Positions 26,648 to 34,662 of a stretch of 64,000 nucleotides of DNA are shown here, piece by piece. Origin of the DNA: Treponema sp. (GTDB lineage Bacteria > Spirochaetota > Spirochaetia > Treponematales > Breznakiellaceae). The stretch lies in NCBI GenBank assembly GCA_009777335.1, contig WRMC01000002.1:62001-126000 (forward strand), written 5' to 3'. Every line of letters starts with the position of its first letter. Within the stretch, counting starts at the first letter, position 1. Below the pieces are notes generated by a model that saw only the letters and a list, made by a program, of their open reading frames with translations, was not told the origin of the DNA and did not search any database. Made by a program: the position numbers and the translations under genes.

Positions 26648-27793
26648 CTAGGGCTTAAACCCCTTCGCCATGGCATTTGATAAATTCAACTTTAAAAAGT
26701 TGTTCTCTTTTTTTAGTTTTGCGATTTCATAATGCTGAGATCGCACGGTTTCTACGAGGTCACCCTGCGATAGGGCCCCTGAGTTTAAAAGATCCTCCAC
26801 ATAGTCCATCTTGTTGCTAAAATCAACCTCCGCTTCTACCCCAGCCTCCTGGAAGCTCTCTTCGATGTCCCTTTCGTCCAGGCTGTACCCGTCTTCTGAA
26901 CCGGATAGTATTTTATCGGCAATCCGGTAAATTGCCTGGGAGAGGACCGACTGGGGTTTATACAGGAGGATGGGAAGCCGGGATGCCAGGGCCGTATCTT
27001 GCAAGCTGTCCCGGTAGACTACCCCCAGGTGTTCGATCTTTAGATCAAGATACTCCTCGCAGGATCTGCGGATCTTCATGGCCACATCGGCCCCCTTGGG
27101 GTCATCGATAAGATTCATGATTAAGCGGGGATGGAAATGAGCTATCCGGTCTATGTATTTTTCATACGAGATGGGATCTATCTTTTTTATTTCCGGCAGC
27201 ATCTGGGGGATATAGAGCCGCTGGGGGCCCGAACCATCCCGGCGGGCCTTTTCCAGATAGATCCCTGCGGGGGTGGCCTTTCCGAAGACCGTGGACATGA
27301 GCCTAAAGACGGTGTTTTTGAGGAACACATAGGCATTAAGCACCGCCGTCACATTGGGGGCCGAAATCACGATGCCCTGGCCCGATAGGAGGAAAAAGTC
27401 CAAAATAGATTGATGGGTTCCGGCTCCCAGGTCCAGGATAAGGATGTCTGTCTCTTCTTTGAGGGCCAAAAAGCGCCGCACCAGGGCCCGGAGCTGGAAG
27501 ACCTTTAAGTTGGCGGTGCCGGGAATCTCGGTATCTCCGGGGATAAACCTAAGCCCCCGGATGTCCGTGTCGGCGATGACCATGTTGAAGTCTGATTTGG
27601 TATCGTTCAGGAAGGTGCCGATCCCGGACTTGGGGGCATGGTGCCCCAGGACCAGGTGCAGGTTGGAGGCTCCCAGGTCAAGGTCCGCCAGGACCACCCG
27701 CTGATCTGCCTGGGCAAAGGCCACCGCCAGGTTGGCCGCCATCAGGGATTTCCCCACTCCGCCCTTTCCGCTTGCTATCGGAATAATCCGCAT
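26648..27793 (-). CDS. MinD/FlhG-like ParA-family ATPase
   Basis: 381 aa. The deviant Walker A motif is ASGKGGVGKSLMAANLA, switch I is ADLDLGASNLH and Walker B is ILDLGAGTHQ. The last 90 residues, after the ATPase fold, form an extension with predicted coiled coil (SQHYEIAKLKKENNFLKLNLSNAMAKG) instead of a simple amphipathic membrane-targeting helix. FlhG/MinD proteins position flagella or division sites. Its ATG overlaps the stop region of the upstream membrane protein gene, and the FapA gene follows 15 nt later, so all three are co-transcribed. Confidence 0.88.
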   Translation of the reverse strand: MRIIPIASGKGGVGKSLMAANLAVAFAQADQRVVLADLDLGASNLHLVLGHHAPKSGIGTFLNDTKSDFNMVIADTDIRGLRFIPGDTEIPGTANLKVFQLRALVRRFLALKEETDILILDLGAGTHQSILDFFLLSGQGIVISAPNVTAVLNAYVFLKNTVFRLMSTVFGKATPAGIYLEKARRDGSGPQRLYIPQMLPEIKKIDPISYEKYIDRIAHFHPRLIMNLIDDPKGADVAMKIRRSCEEYLDLKIEHLGVVYRDSLQDTALASRLPILLYKPQSVLSQAIYRIADKILSGSEDGYSLDERDIEESFQEAGVEAEVDFSNKMDYVEDLLNSGALSQGDLVETVRSQHYEIAKLKKENNFLKLNLSNAMAKGFKP

Positions 27794-28212
27794 TATATAC
27801 CCCCAGCTTCCGGATCCGGGGACCCGGGAATGTTGTTTTTAATCGTCCATGCTCCCCAAACTGATAGAATATCTGCTAGGCACAGTATCAAACTGGCGGC
27901 AACATATACCATATTTCTCATTATAGCATTAAATCCAGAGAAATTCCCCGCCGAAAAGAGTTCCCAGGCGAAAAAAGAGACCAAAACGATCAATTTACCC
28001 GCCATGTAGAGGCTTAGGTAAGGGCGGTATTCCCGGGGATTGACCCAAACAAAGAGGATCATCAGGGGGAATAAGGCATTGGCGCTCAGATAAATGGCAA
28101 TTCTATTGACTGTCCCCCCCTGGGGCATGGCAAGAAGCAGAACAAGGAGCAGTATAAATCTTGCACACTCATAGAAAAATAGCCCCGCCCTTAGAGGCTT
28201 CGATAGATTCAT
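27793..28212 (-). CDS. Small polytopic membrane protein of unknown function
   Basis: 139 aa, about four hydrophobic segments (residues 15-30, 40-58, 68-86 and 96-118), and a charged, Pro-rich C-terminus. No family is recognised. It is the first gene of the operon with the MinD-like ATPase and FapA protein, which suggests a membrane partner for one of them. Translation has no ribosome site: the ATG lies 6 nt after a TAAATT -10 box. Confidence 0.65.
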   Translation of the reverse strand: MNLSKPLRAGLFFYECARFILLLVLLLAMPQGGTVNRIAIYLSANALFPLMILFVWVNPREYRPYLSLYMAGKLIVLVSFFAWELFSAGNFSGFNAIMRNMVYVAASLILCLADILSVWGAWTIKNNIPGSPDPEAGGI

Positions 28213-28218
28213 GATGGA

Positions 28219-28247
28219 AATTTACGGTGATACTAAATAAAAAGCAA
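28219..28247 (-). promoter_or_regulatory. Promoter of the membrane protein-MinD-FapA operon
   Basis: Minus strand TTGCTT (28242-28247), 17 bp, TAAATT (28219-28224), then 6 nt to the ATG at 28212. This is a third strong case for leaderless transcription. It lies beside the flagellin terminator, separating the operon from flaB. Confidence 0.55.
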
Positions 28248-28264
28248 GCCCTGCTGAACTAGGT

Positions 28265-28343
28265 AAAAAAAAAGAACCTGACCACTTAGTCATTAACACT
28301 ACCCGGATTCATCCATGGTAATAGTAATAATTAAGTGGTCAGG
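28265..28343 (-). terminator. Terminator of the flagellin gene
   Basis: Minus strand stem CCTGACCACTTA/TAAGTGGTCAGG reads as inverted arms at 28332-28343 and 28277-28288, 12 bp with no mismatch, then TTC and a run of nine T (28265-28273 as A on the plus strand). The loop of 43 nt can itself pair partly. A second hairpin (CGCTGT/ACAGCG around 28388-28403) lies between flaB and this stem. The stem core CCTGACCAC recurs in the terminator at 54075-54102. Confidence 0.8.
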
Positions 28344-28420
28344 CGCCTTCCCGAGACGGCTTTGCGATAGACCCTTAGGCTGCGGACGCTGTATAAACAG
28401 CGCCCTTAACCCTTAGGTTA

Positions 28421-29281
28421 CTACCGCAGAAGCGATAGAACAGTTTGTCCTCTCTGGTTGGCCTGGGCCAGCATTGCGGTTCCCGCCTGGGTCAGAATCT
28501 GGTTGGTGGTGTACCTTACCGATTCATCTGCCATGTTGGTATCGCGAATTCTGGATTCTGTGGCCTGCAGGTTTTCAGCCCCGACATCGAGGCTTCGGAC
28601 TGCGTATTCTAGGCGGTTCTGGTAGGCGCCGAGGTCAGCTCTTTGTTTGTTGATCCTCCGCATTGCCTCATCAAGGGTTCCAATGGCACGGTTGGCACTG
28701 TCCGGATCGGCCAGTGTAAGGATTGAACTGTCACCAACGTCACGGATCCCAAGACCCATGGCAGTCATGGTGCCAATAAAAACTTGAATCCGGTGATCCA
28801 TGTTTGCGCCGATGTGAAACCACATTGACGCAGTAACCACGTTTTCACCGATGGGCCGGCCAAACCTTCCGGTAAGAAGGTTCATCCCGTTGAATTGAGC
28901 ATGGGAGGCAATGCGATCTACTTCCGCTATTAACTGCGAAACTTCGATCTGAATGTAAATTCTGTCTTCTGCGGTATAGATACCGTGTGAAGATTGCACT
29001 GCCAGCTCGCGGAGCCGGTGGACGACATCTTGAGATTCCTGAAGATAGCCCTCTGTAGTTTGGATGAATGAAATACCATTCTGGGCGTTGGTTGACGCCT
29101 GGTTCAAACCACGGATTTGAGCTCTCATTTTTTCAGAAACAGCGAGCCCTGAAGCATCGTCACCTGCTCGGTTGATACGCATGCCGCTTGAAAGTTTTTC
29201 CATGTTCTTATCCAGGAAAACCTGGGTGACTTTGAGGGATCTTTCGGCAAACATTGCGCTCAAGTTGTGATTAATAATCAT
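28421..29281 (-). CDS. flaB: Flagellin FlaB (periplasmic flagellar filament core)
   Basis: 286 aa, the normal length for spirochaetal FlaB. The conserved N-terminus [16 protein letters not shown] and [18 protein letters not shown], and the C-terminal [13 protein letters not shown], form the D0/D1 coiled coils. No outer D2/D3 domain is present, as expected for filaments inside the periplasm. Exported by the flagellar type III route, so no signal peptide. The ATG follows AAAGGAG. Expression should come from the sigma-28 promoter at 29553-29578 through a long structured leader. Codon use is lower in GC than nearby genes, fitting high expression. Confidence 0.96.
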   Translation of the reverse strand: MIINHNLSAMFAERSLKVTQVFLDKNMEKLSSGMRINRAGDDASGLAVSEKMRAQIRGLNQASTNAQNGISFIQTTEGYLQESQDVVHRLRELAVQSSHGIYTAEDRIYIQIEVSQLIAEVDRIASHAQFNGMNLLTGRFGRPIGENVVTASMWFHIGANMDHRIQVFIGTMTAMGLGIRDVGDSSILTLADPDSANRAIGTLDEAMRRINKQRADLGAYQNRLEYAVRSLDVGAENLQATESRIRDTNMADESVRYTTNQILTQAGTAMLAQANQRGQTVLSLLR

Positions 29282-29545
29282 AAAACACTCCTTTGGTATT
29301 TTCGGTGCCAGGTTATTCCACTAACAACCTATATCACCGCGGCTTCCGTGCCGTGACGAAATGTTTCACATTTCGTCTTGGGAGTTATTCTACGAATAAC
29401 TCCACACACATATATACATTAACGTGCCTTTGAACCCTCGACCCACCCGTACCCGGAAGGGTGAGGGGAAATTCTGGTTACCCAAAATTCCTCCAGACTG
29501 AACCCGAGGAGGCCCAACGGGCACACGTGTTCTAGTCCTTTTTCA
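29282..29545 (-). promoter_or_regulatory. Hairpin-rich leader of flaB mRNA
   Basis: About 264 nt with no open frame of note. The stems on the minus-strand RNA are 29310-29317/29323-29330 (8 bp with one G-U), 29355-29363/29369-29377 (9 bp, 5-nt loop), 29381-29389/29395-29403 (9 bp, 5-nt loop), 29444-29448/29459-29463, 29467-29478/29482-29491 (bulged), 29491-29495/29509-29513, and 29512-29515/29519-29522. Such density is far above chance. It could stabilise the mRNA or act as a translational control. Loops, not RNA family, are what I can see. Confidence 0.65.
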
Positions 29546-29552
29546 TTTAAAG

Positions 29553-29578
29553 TATCGGATGTAGGAAAATTTGCTTTA
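29553..29578 (-). promoter_or_regulatory. Sigma-28 (FliA) promoter of flaB
   Basis: Minus strand TAAA (29575-29578), 16 nt, CCGATA (29553-29558). This is the spacing of the FliA consensus (TAAA-N15-GCCGATAA) with ten of twelve positions matching. It lies 272 nt upstream of the flaB ATG. Confidence 0.75.
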
Positions 29579-29599
29579 GGCTTATTTACATGGTATACT
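29571..29599 (+). promoter_or_regulatory. Sigma-70 promoter of the beta-galactosidase-like gene
   Basis: TTGCTT (29571-29576), 17-bp spacer, TATACT (29594-29599). Its -35 shares bases with the -35 of the opposing flaB sigma-28 promoter, so the two polymerases cannot bind at once. Confidence 0.7.
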
Positions 29600-29644
29600 C
29601 ACCTTTTAGGCAAACCAGATGCAGATCGTTATAAAGGGGGAAAT

Positions 29645-31219
29645 ATGAATAGCTTTTTTACCAGTAAGGGGAAACCAGTTTTTGTTTTGGGCGGCCAGTC
29701 CCACAATTCCAGCACCTATTCGCCCTCGGACCTGGGGGTTTTCTGGAAGGCCCTAGATGCCCTAAGGGCCAACACCGCCGAAATTCCCGTGTACTGGGAG
29801 GCCATAGAACCGGAAGAAGGAAAGTTTGATTTTAGTTCCGTCGACATGCTCTTTAAAGAAGCCCGATCTCATGGAAAATACCTTATCCTCCTTTGGTTTG
29901 GAACCTGGAAAAACGGGAGCATGCGCTATACCCCCAGCTGGGTAAAATCTAACCCCGGCAGGTTTAAACGGGTAATCAGCCACGACGGGAACAGCCTCTT
30001 TGTGCTCTCTTCCCACTGCGAGGAAAACCTAAAGGCCGATTGCCGGGCCTTTTCGGCCCTGATGAAGCACCTAAAGACCATCAATAGCGATGAAACCCTC
30101 CTGGCGGTACAGGTGCAGAACGAACCGGGTATCGCGGGGAGGAGTTATAGGGATTTTGGCCAAGAGGCCGAGCGGGATTACCAGGCCCCAGTGCCCCAGG
30201 GCCTACTGGACCGCATAGCCCTGCACCCCGATGACTACCTCTACAAGCAATGGGAGAAAAAGGGCTGTAAACGGGGGGTATCCTGGGAAGAAACCTTTGG
30301 GGTGAAGGAGGGCTCCGAGAACCTGAGCGCCTATAGCATAGCTTCCTATATAAATGAGGTGGCCAAAGCGGGCAAGGCGGAGTACCAGATCCCCCTTTTG
30401 GTGAATATTGCCTTCGACGGCTACCACACCGGGTGGAATCTACCGGGGATTAACTATACCGGCGGGGGGCCCATCCCCCGGCTCTATCATATCTGGAAGT
30501 ATGGGGCCCCTCAAATAGACCTTTTGGCTCCGGATATTTATCACAATACCCTAAAGCTCTACACCTGGATCTGCCAGCGCTATAGTAATGAAGAAAACGC
30601 CCTGTTTATCCCCGAATCGGGCTCCCGGGGCGGGGGCAACACTAAAAACATGTTTTATGCCATCGGGACCTACGGGGCCATCGGCTATGCAGTCTTTGGG
30701 ATCGAAGGGATCCTGGATAAAAACGGCCAGCCCAGGCCCCAAAGCCAGGACCTGATTAACAGCTACCATTCATTGGAGGCGGCTCTGCCTCTTTTGGTGA
30801 AGTATCGCCAAAGCGGGAAGGTCCATACGGTGGTAGAGGAAGAATTCGAGGGGGGATACTTTTTCGATACGGAAAAATACATCGTCAAGGTGAACTATCT
30901 AAAGGATGGCTACAGCAATTTTATCCACCGGGCCCTGGAAAGCGAGCCTTCCCGGGGCCGGGGGCTCATCATCCAGGCCAGCCCCATGGAGTTTTTCCTC
31001 TTGGGCAGCGATTTTACGGTCTTCTTTGCCCAAAAAGATGATATTTTCTACTCCGAGGACAGACTTACCTACCACATGCCCTACCTTTCGGTAGAAGAGG
31101 GCCGCTTTGACGCCTCCGGAGAGTGGCAGACCAGCCGGATCCGCACCGGAGACGAATGTGACCATGGCATATGGGTTTATCCTGAAAATGGGGTGGTAAG
31201 AGTGGTGCTCTGCGAGTAG
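29645..31219 (+). CDS. Beta-galactosidase-like glycoside hydrolase (GH42/GH35-like, with DUF5597-type tail)
   Basis: 524 aa, no signal peptide. The barrel has AEIPVYWEAIEPEEGKFDF near the N-terminus, the acid/base Glu in VQVQNEPGI, and the likely nucleophile Glu in LFIPESGSRGGG. The C-terminal 120 residues form a beta domain that resembles DUF5597. The enzyme should remove terminal beta-linked galactose or a similar sugar from imported oligosaccharides. AAAGGGGG precedes the ATG. The gene is divergent from flaB and functionally unrelated to it. Confidence 0.85.
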   Translation: MNSFFTSKGKPVFVLGGQSHNSSTYSPSDLGVFWKALDALRANTAEIPVYWEAIEPEEGKFDFSSVDMLFKEARSHGKYLILLWFGTWKNGSMRYTPSWVKSNPGRFKRVISHDGNSLFVLSSHCEENLKADCRAFSALMKHLKTINSDETLLAVQVQNEPGIAGRSYRDFGQEAERDYQAPVPQGLLDRIALHPDDYLYKQWEKKGCKRGVSWEETFGVKEGSENLSAYSIASYINEVAKAGKAEYQIPLLVNIAFDGYHTGWNLPGINYTGGGPIPRLYHIWKYGAPQIDLLAPDIYHNTLKLYTWICQRYSNEENALFIPESGSRGGGNTKNMFYAIGTYGAIGYAVFGIEGILDKNGQPRPQSQDLINSYHSLEAALPLLVKYRQSGKVHTVVEEEFEGGYFFDTEKYIVKVNYLKDGYSNFIHRALESEPSRGRGLIIQASPMEFFLLGSDFTVFFAQKDDIFYSEDRLTYHMPYLSVEEGRFDASGEWQTSRIRTGDECDHGIWVYPENGVVRVVLCE

Positions 31220-31277
31220 GGGGGCATTAGCGCGGATCTTTGTTCCCCTGTGGCCCAAGGCATGCTACAATGTCAGT

Positions 31278-32438
31278 ATGAGTAACGATATGATATATAG
31301 ACCAATTGGAAAAACCGGGATGTCCGCCAGCATCATAGGGCTGGGAGCGGAGTATTTGGATAAAAAGCCCTACGAGACGGTGGAATCGGTGATCCATGCC
31401 TCCCTGGATGGGGGGATCAACATAATCGATCTCTTTATGCCTGGCGACATCGTGCGGGAACAGATAGGCAGGGCCCTTAAGGGCCGGCGGGACAAGGTGC
31501 TGATCCAGGGGCATATCTGCGCCACCGACATAAAACAGCAGTATGATATTTCCCGGGATAGGCCGACCATTCAAAAATATTTCGAGAACCTTCTGTTTCG
31601 CCTGAACACCGATTACATTGATTTTGGGATGCTCTTTTTTATTGATTCGGAAAAAAACTTTGATGATGTCTTTAATGGGGATGCCCTTCCCTACGCCCTG
31701 GAACTAAAAGAGAAGGGGCAGGTCCGGGCATTGGGGGCCAGTTCCCACAATCCGGTGATCGCCAAAAAAATAGTAGAGACCGGGCTTATCGATATTTTGA
31801 TGTTCAGCATTAACCCCGCATTCGACATGGTCTCGGCAAACGATTATATTTTTGATAACGAAGCAGATCTTATGAAGGGGAAGTACGAAAAGAACCTGGA
31901 CCCCTTTAGACAGGAGTTCTACCGGCTCTGCGAGCAGAAGGATGTGGCCCTTACGGTGATGAAGACCCTGGGGGCGGCAAAGCTGCTTTCCACCGAGTTT
32001 AGCCCCTTTTCCCGGCCCCTCTCAGTGGTTCAATGCATCCACTACGCCCTTACCCGGCCCGCGGTGGTCAGCGCCCTTCTGGGATGTTCCGAAGTCAAGC
32101 ATGTGGAGGAGGCCCTCTCCTACCTTTCTGCCACCGCCGAAGAAAAAGACTACAGCGATATCGTCAGTGATTTCCAGGGCAGCATGAAGGGAAGCTGTGT
32201 CTACTGCAGCCACTGCCAGCCCTGCCCGGTGGAGATCGACATTGCCCAGGTGATGAAGAACCTCGACATAGCCCGGCTGGACGAAGGGAATATACCCACT
32301 GGGGTGCATAAGGCCTATGGTGACCTCAAAAACCGGGGCTCCGCCTGCACCGCCTGTGGGAGCTGCGAAAAACGCTGCCCCTTTTCGGTGCCCATTATCG
32401 AAAACATGAAGGCCGCGGCGACTCTTTTTGGCAGCTAA
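31278..32438 (+). CDS. Aldo/keto reductase fused to a ferredoxin-like 2[4Fe-4S] domain
   Basis: 386 aa. Residues 1-290 are an aldo-keto reductase barrel (IGLGAEYLDKKPYETV, INIIDLFMP, LIQGHI). The C-terminus has two Fe-S cysteine sets, CVYCSHCQPCPVEI and CTACGSCEKRCPF, so it can pass electrons to or from ferredoxin-like partners. The family is common in anaerobes. A TACAAT box ends 6 nt before the ATG with no ribosome site, so the mRNA is probably leaderless. It lies 8 nt before the DNA glycosylase gene. Confidence 0.88.
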   Translation: MSNDMIYRPIGKTGMSASIIGLGAEYLDKKPYETVESVIHASLDGGINIIDLFMPGDIVREQIGRALKGRRDKVLIQGHICATDIKQQYDISRDRPTIQKYFENLLFRLNTDYIDFGMLFFIDSEKNFDDVFNGDALPYALELKEKGQVRALGASSHNPVIAKKIVETGLIDILMFSINPAFDMVSANDYIFDNEADLMKGKYEKNLDPFRQEFYRLCEQKDVALTVMKTLGAAKLLSTEFSPFSRPLSVVQCIHYALTRPAVVSALLGCSEVKHVEEALSYLSATAEEKDYSDIVSDFQGSMKGSCVYCSHCQPCPVEIDIAQVMKNLDIARLDEGNIPTGVHKAYGDLKNRGSACTACGSCEKRCPFSVPIIENMKAAATLFGS

Positions 32439-32445
32439 GCTGATA

Positions 32446-33069
32446 ATGGAGAGACCAGTCTACTTTCGGTATGGCAAGAAGGAGAAGGAATGGCTGGCTG
32501 GTCAGGACAGGGTTCTGGGAGAGGCGATTAATCGCATAGGCCATATACGCCGGGAAGTTACGCCCGACCTTTTTTCTGCCCTGATTAACTCCATCGTGGG
32601 CCAGCAAATTTCCTCCAGGGCCCATGCCACCGTCTGGGCCCGCATGAGGGAGGGCATAGATCCCCTTGAGCCCCTGACGATAAACGCCTTAAGTGCCGAG
32701 GAATTGCAATCCTACGGGATATCCATGCGAAAGGCCCTGTACATTAAGGGCATCGCCGAGGCGGTGGTTGAGGGCCGCCTGGACTTACCGGGCCTGGCAA
32801 AACTGCCCGACGAGGAGGTGTGCAAGACCCTGGTTCAGCTAAAGGGAATCGGCATATGGACTGCAGAAATGCTCATGATCTTTTCCATGCAGCGAAAAAA
32901 CATTCTAAGCTGGGGTGATCTGGCCATACAGCGGGGCATGCGAATCCTCTATAAACGAAAAACCATTACCCCCAAACTATTCGAAAAATACAGAACCCTT
33001 TACTCCCCCTACGCCTCTGTGGCGAGTCTATACTTGTGGGATATTTCCAAGGAAAAGCCCGAAGCCTAG
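32446..33069 (+). CDS. DNA-3-methyladenine glycosylase II (AlkA/HhH-GPD type)
   Basis: 207 aa. It excises alkylated bases. The helix-hairpin-helix is LVQLKGIGIWTAEMLMIF (about residues 130-147), followed by the catalytic-region Asp in SWGDLAIQRG. NSIVGQQISSRAHATVW is the AlkA-type interrogating region. I start it at ATG 32446; an in-frame TTG 18 nt earlier overlaps the preceding stop. The length matches the short AlkA homologues without the N-terminal domain. No other repair gene is adjacent. Confidence 0.88.
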   Translation: MERPVYFRYGKKEKEWLAGQDRVLGEAINRIGHIRREVTPDLFSALINSIVGQQISSRAHATVWARMREGIDPLEPLTINALSAEELQSYGISMRKALYIKGIAEAVVEGRLDLPGLAKLPDEEVCKTLVQLKGIGIWTAEMLMIFSMQRKNILSWGDLAIQRGMRILYKRKTITPKLFEKYRTLYSPYASVASLYLWDISKEKPEA

Positions 33070-33122
33070 GGGAGGCTACGTGAAGTGTTTTTCAGAAAAT
33101 ACTATATACCTTTTTTTGTCAT

Positions 33123-34058
33123 CTATGTTCCTTCTTCCACATCGCTGGGTGTATTACCGGTAATAACTCCCCCCTCTTGGTTCAAATTTGCCAATCTGTC
33201 TATTAAAATACCGCCACCGCGGAGGGCTCTATTGCCTTCGATGCGGGCACCGTTAATAACAATTGGACTTCTAATAGAAATAATTCCTCCCCCCGATATT
33301 CCAGCGATATTTCCTCTTATGATGGCCCCATCTTCAATAGTAAGGCGGTTGCTATTCTGGATCTGTATGCCCCCGCCATTTTCATTCGCAGTGTTTCCTT
33401 CGATTATGGCATCCCCATGTATACGAGCCTGGGATTCTGCTATTCCCAGGCCTCCTCCATTGGCGGCAGTATTATTCGCTATTCGGGTACCGCCGCTAAT
33501 GGTAAGGTCTCCAACCCATACTGATAGACCCCCTCCAAAGCTGGTAGCTGTGTTCCCTTCGATGACCCCACCGGGGCCCAGGGTAAAACTATTGCTTATT
33601 ATCATGGCACCCCCACCGATGTTGGCATAACCTCCGGTGATGATGAGGTTTTCTACAGTAACATGCCGGGTGTTTTCTATGTAAAGGACCATTAGCCTGC
33701 CCCCCGCATCGAGACCCGACCCGGTGCTTTCTCCCCGAAAAATAATGGCCGGGAGGCCGCCGCCCCGAAGGGTCACCATGGCGATGTCCGTGGCGTCGGG
33801 TCCATAGTTCCTTATCATGCCGTGAATGTTGATGGTGGCGGTATCAAAGGGCTGGGCTGCATAGGCCCTCCGGATCAGACTTATGGCCCGCTGGACCGAG
33901 GCAAGATCCAGGCCCCAGGTGCCATCAAGCTGATCGTCTCCGGTGGCAGACACAAACCATTCGGTCTGGGGAGCCTGGGAGTAGAGGGGACCGCTCAGGA
34001 GGCAGAGGCATAAAATGATATAAGTATAAGTCGATAAGGAGGATGATCGATTGTTCAT
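33123..34058 (-). CDS. Secreted GGG-repeat beta-helix protein, short paralogue
   Basis: 311 aa from the ATG at 34058, which lies 6 nt after a TATTAT box; a second ATG is available 15 nt upstream. A signal peptide ends at about YSQA. A conserved N-domain of about 110 residues (EWFVSATGDDQLDGTWGLDL...) is followed by about 180 residues of short GGG-G-I-x-x-NTA repeats, as in right-handed beta-helices of Chlamydia Pmp type. No autotransporter barrel is present at the C-terminus, so export across the outer membrane is unexplained. It is a paralogue of the large gene at 34659-37886. Confidence 0.75.
   Translation of the reverse strand: MNNRSSSLSTYTYIILCLCLLSGPLYSQAPQTEWFVSATGDDQLDGTWGLDLASVQRAISLIRRAYAAQPFDTATINIHGMIRNYGPDATDIAMVTLRGGGLPAIIFRGESTGSGLDAGGRLMVLYIENTRHVTVENLIITGGYANIGGGAMIISNSFTLGPGGVIEGNTATSFGGGLSVWVGDLTISGGTRIANNTAANGGGLGIAESQARIHGDAIIEGNTANENGGGIQIQNSNRLTIEDGAIIRGNIAGISGGGIISIRSPIVINGARIEGNRALRGGGILIDRLANLNQEGGVITGNTPSDVEEGT
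33838..34012. repeat. 175-bp direct repeat, copy 1
   Basis: Covers the signal peptide and first part of the N-domain of the short beta-helix gene. Aligns without gaps to 37666-37840; by eye 14 of 175 positions differ. Same orientation as copy 2, with the toxin-antitoxin genes between them. Confidence 0.85.
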
Positions 34059-34115
34059 ATACTTATAATACATTATATTTCCTTATTTCCAAGGAATTTT
34101 TTTTACGAGAAGGTG

Positions 34116-34144
34116 TTGCATTTTGCAGTAAAATGCTATATAAT
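34116..34144 (+). promoter_or_regulatory. Promoter and palindromic operator of the toxin-antitoxin genes
   Basis: TTGCAT (34116-34121), 17 bp, TATAAT (34139-34144), the best sigma-70 promoter in the window. The inverted repeat GCATTTT/AAAATGC (arms 34118-34124 and 34130-34136) overlaps the -35 and spacer, as expected for an antitoxin-bound autoregulatory operator. AGGAG precedes the antitoxin ATG. Confidence 0.75.
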
Positions 34145-34162
34145 GCATCATAGGAGTAAGAT

Positions 34163-34390
34163 ATGACCAAAAATGCCATTAGGCTCTCTGACGAAATAAT
34201 ACAAGCCGCAATTACCTATGCGCCGGTTAACTCACGTTCGGTCCCCAAGCAAATTGAACACTGGGTTAAAATAGGCAGAATTGCTGAAGAAAACCCTGAT
34301 CTCCCCTATGATTTTATTAAGGGCGTTCTAGAGGCAAAAAGTGAAATGGAAAATGGCGAGGTATCTGTGTTTGAGTTCAGAGAAAAATAA
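34163..34390 (+). CDS. ParD-like antitoxin
   Basis: 75 aa. The start NAIRLSDEIIQAAITYAPVNSRSVPKQIEHWVKIGRIAEENP matches the ParD-like antitoxin family (PF11903-type), a ribbon-helix-helix-related DNA-binding protein. The C-terminal part is acidic and should bind the toxin. Its last base is the first of the toxin ATG, so the genes are tightly coupled. It probably represses its own promoter via the palindrome at 34118-34136. Confidence 0.82.
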   Translation: MTKNAIRLSDEIIQAAITYAPVNSRSVPKQIEHWVKIGRIAEENPDLPYDFIKGVLEAKSEMENGEVSVFEFREK

Positions 34391-34662
34391 TGCAGGTATT
34401 ACAAACCAACCGGTTTAAAAAAGCATATAAAAAGCTTCATGCGAATCAACTACCGGAAGTTGATGATGCGATAAAGAAAGTAATAAGTAATCCAGAGATA
34501 GGAGAACGAAAAAGAGGAAATCTATCCTGGCTTCGGGTTCATAAATTTAGTCTTCTAGGAAAGCTTACACTCCTTGGTTATTCTATAGAAAGAAACAATG
34601 ATATTTTTTTAACTTTTGTTGATCTTAGCTCCCATGAAAATTTTTACCGGGACCTAAGCTAA
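34390..34662 (+). CDS. RelE/ParE-superfamily toxin
   Basis: 90 aa, basic. The N-terminus QTNRFKKAYKKLHANQLPEVDDAIKKVISNP is the helix pair of RelE-like mRNA interferases, and LRVHKFSLLGKLTLLGYSIERNND is the central sheet. The last residues (SSHENFYRDL) fit the YafQ/RelE-type end, so mRNA cleavage is more likely than gyrase inhibition. Activity was not shown. The stop overlaps the stop of the large beta-helix gene in CTAA. Confidence 0.82.
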   Translation: MQVLQTNRFKKAYKKLHANQLPEVDDAIKKVISNPEIGERKRGNLSWLRVHKFSLLGKLTLLGYSIERNNDIFLTFVDLSSHENFYRDLS

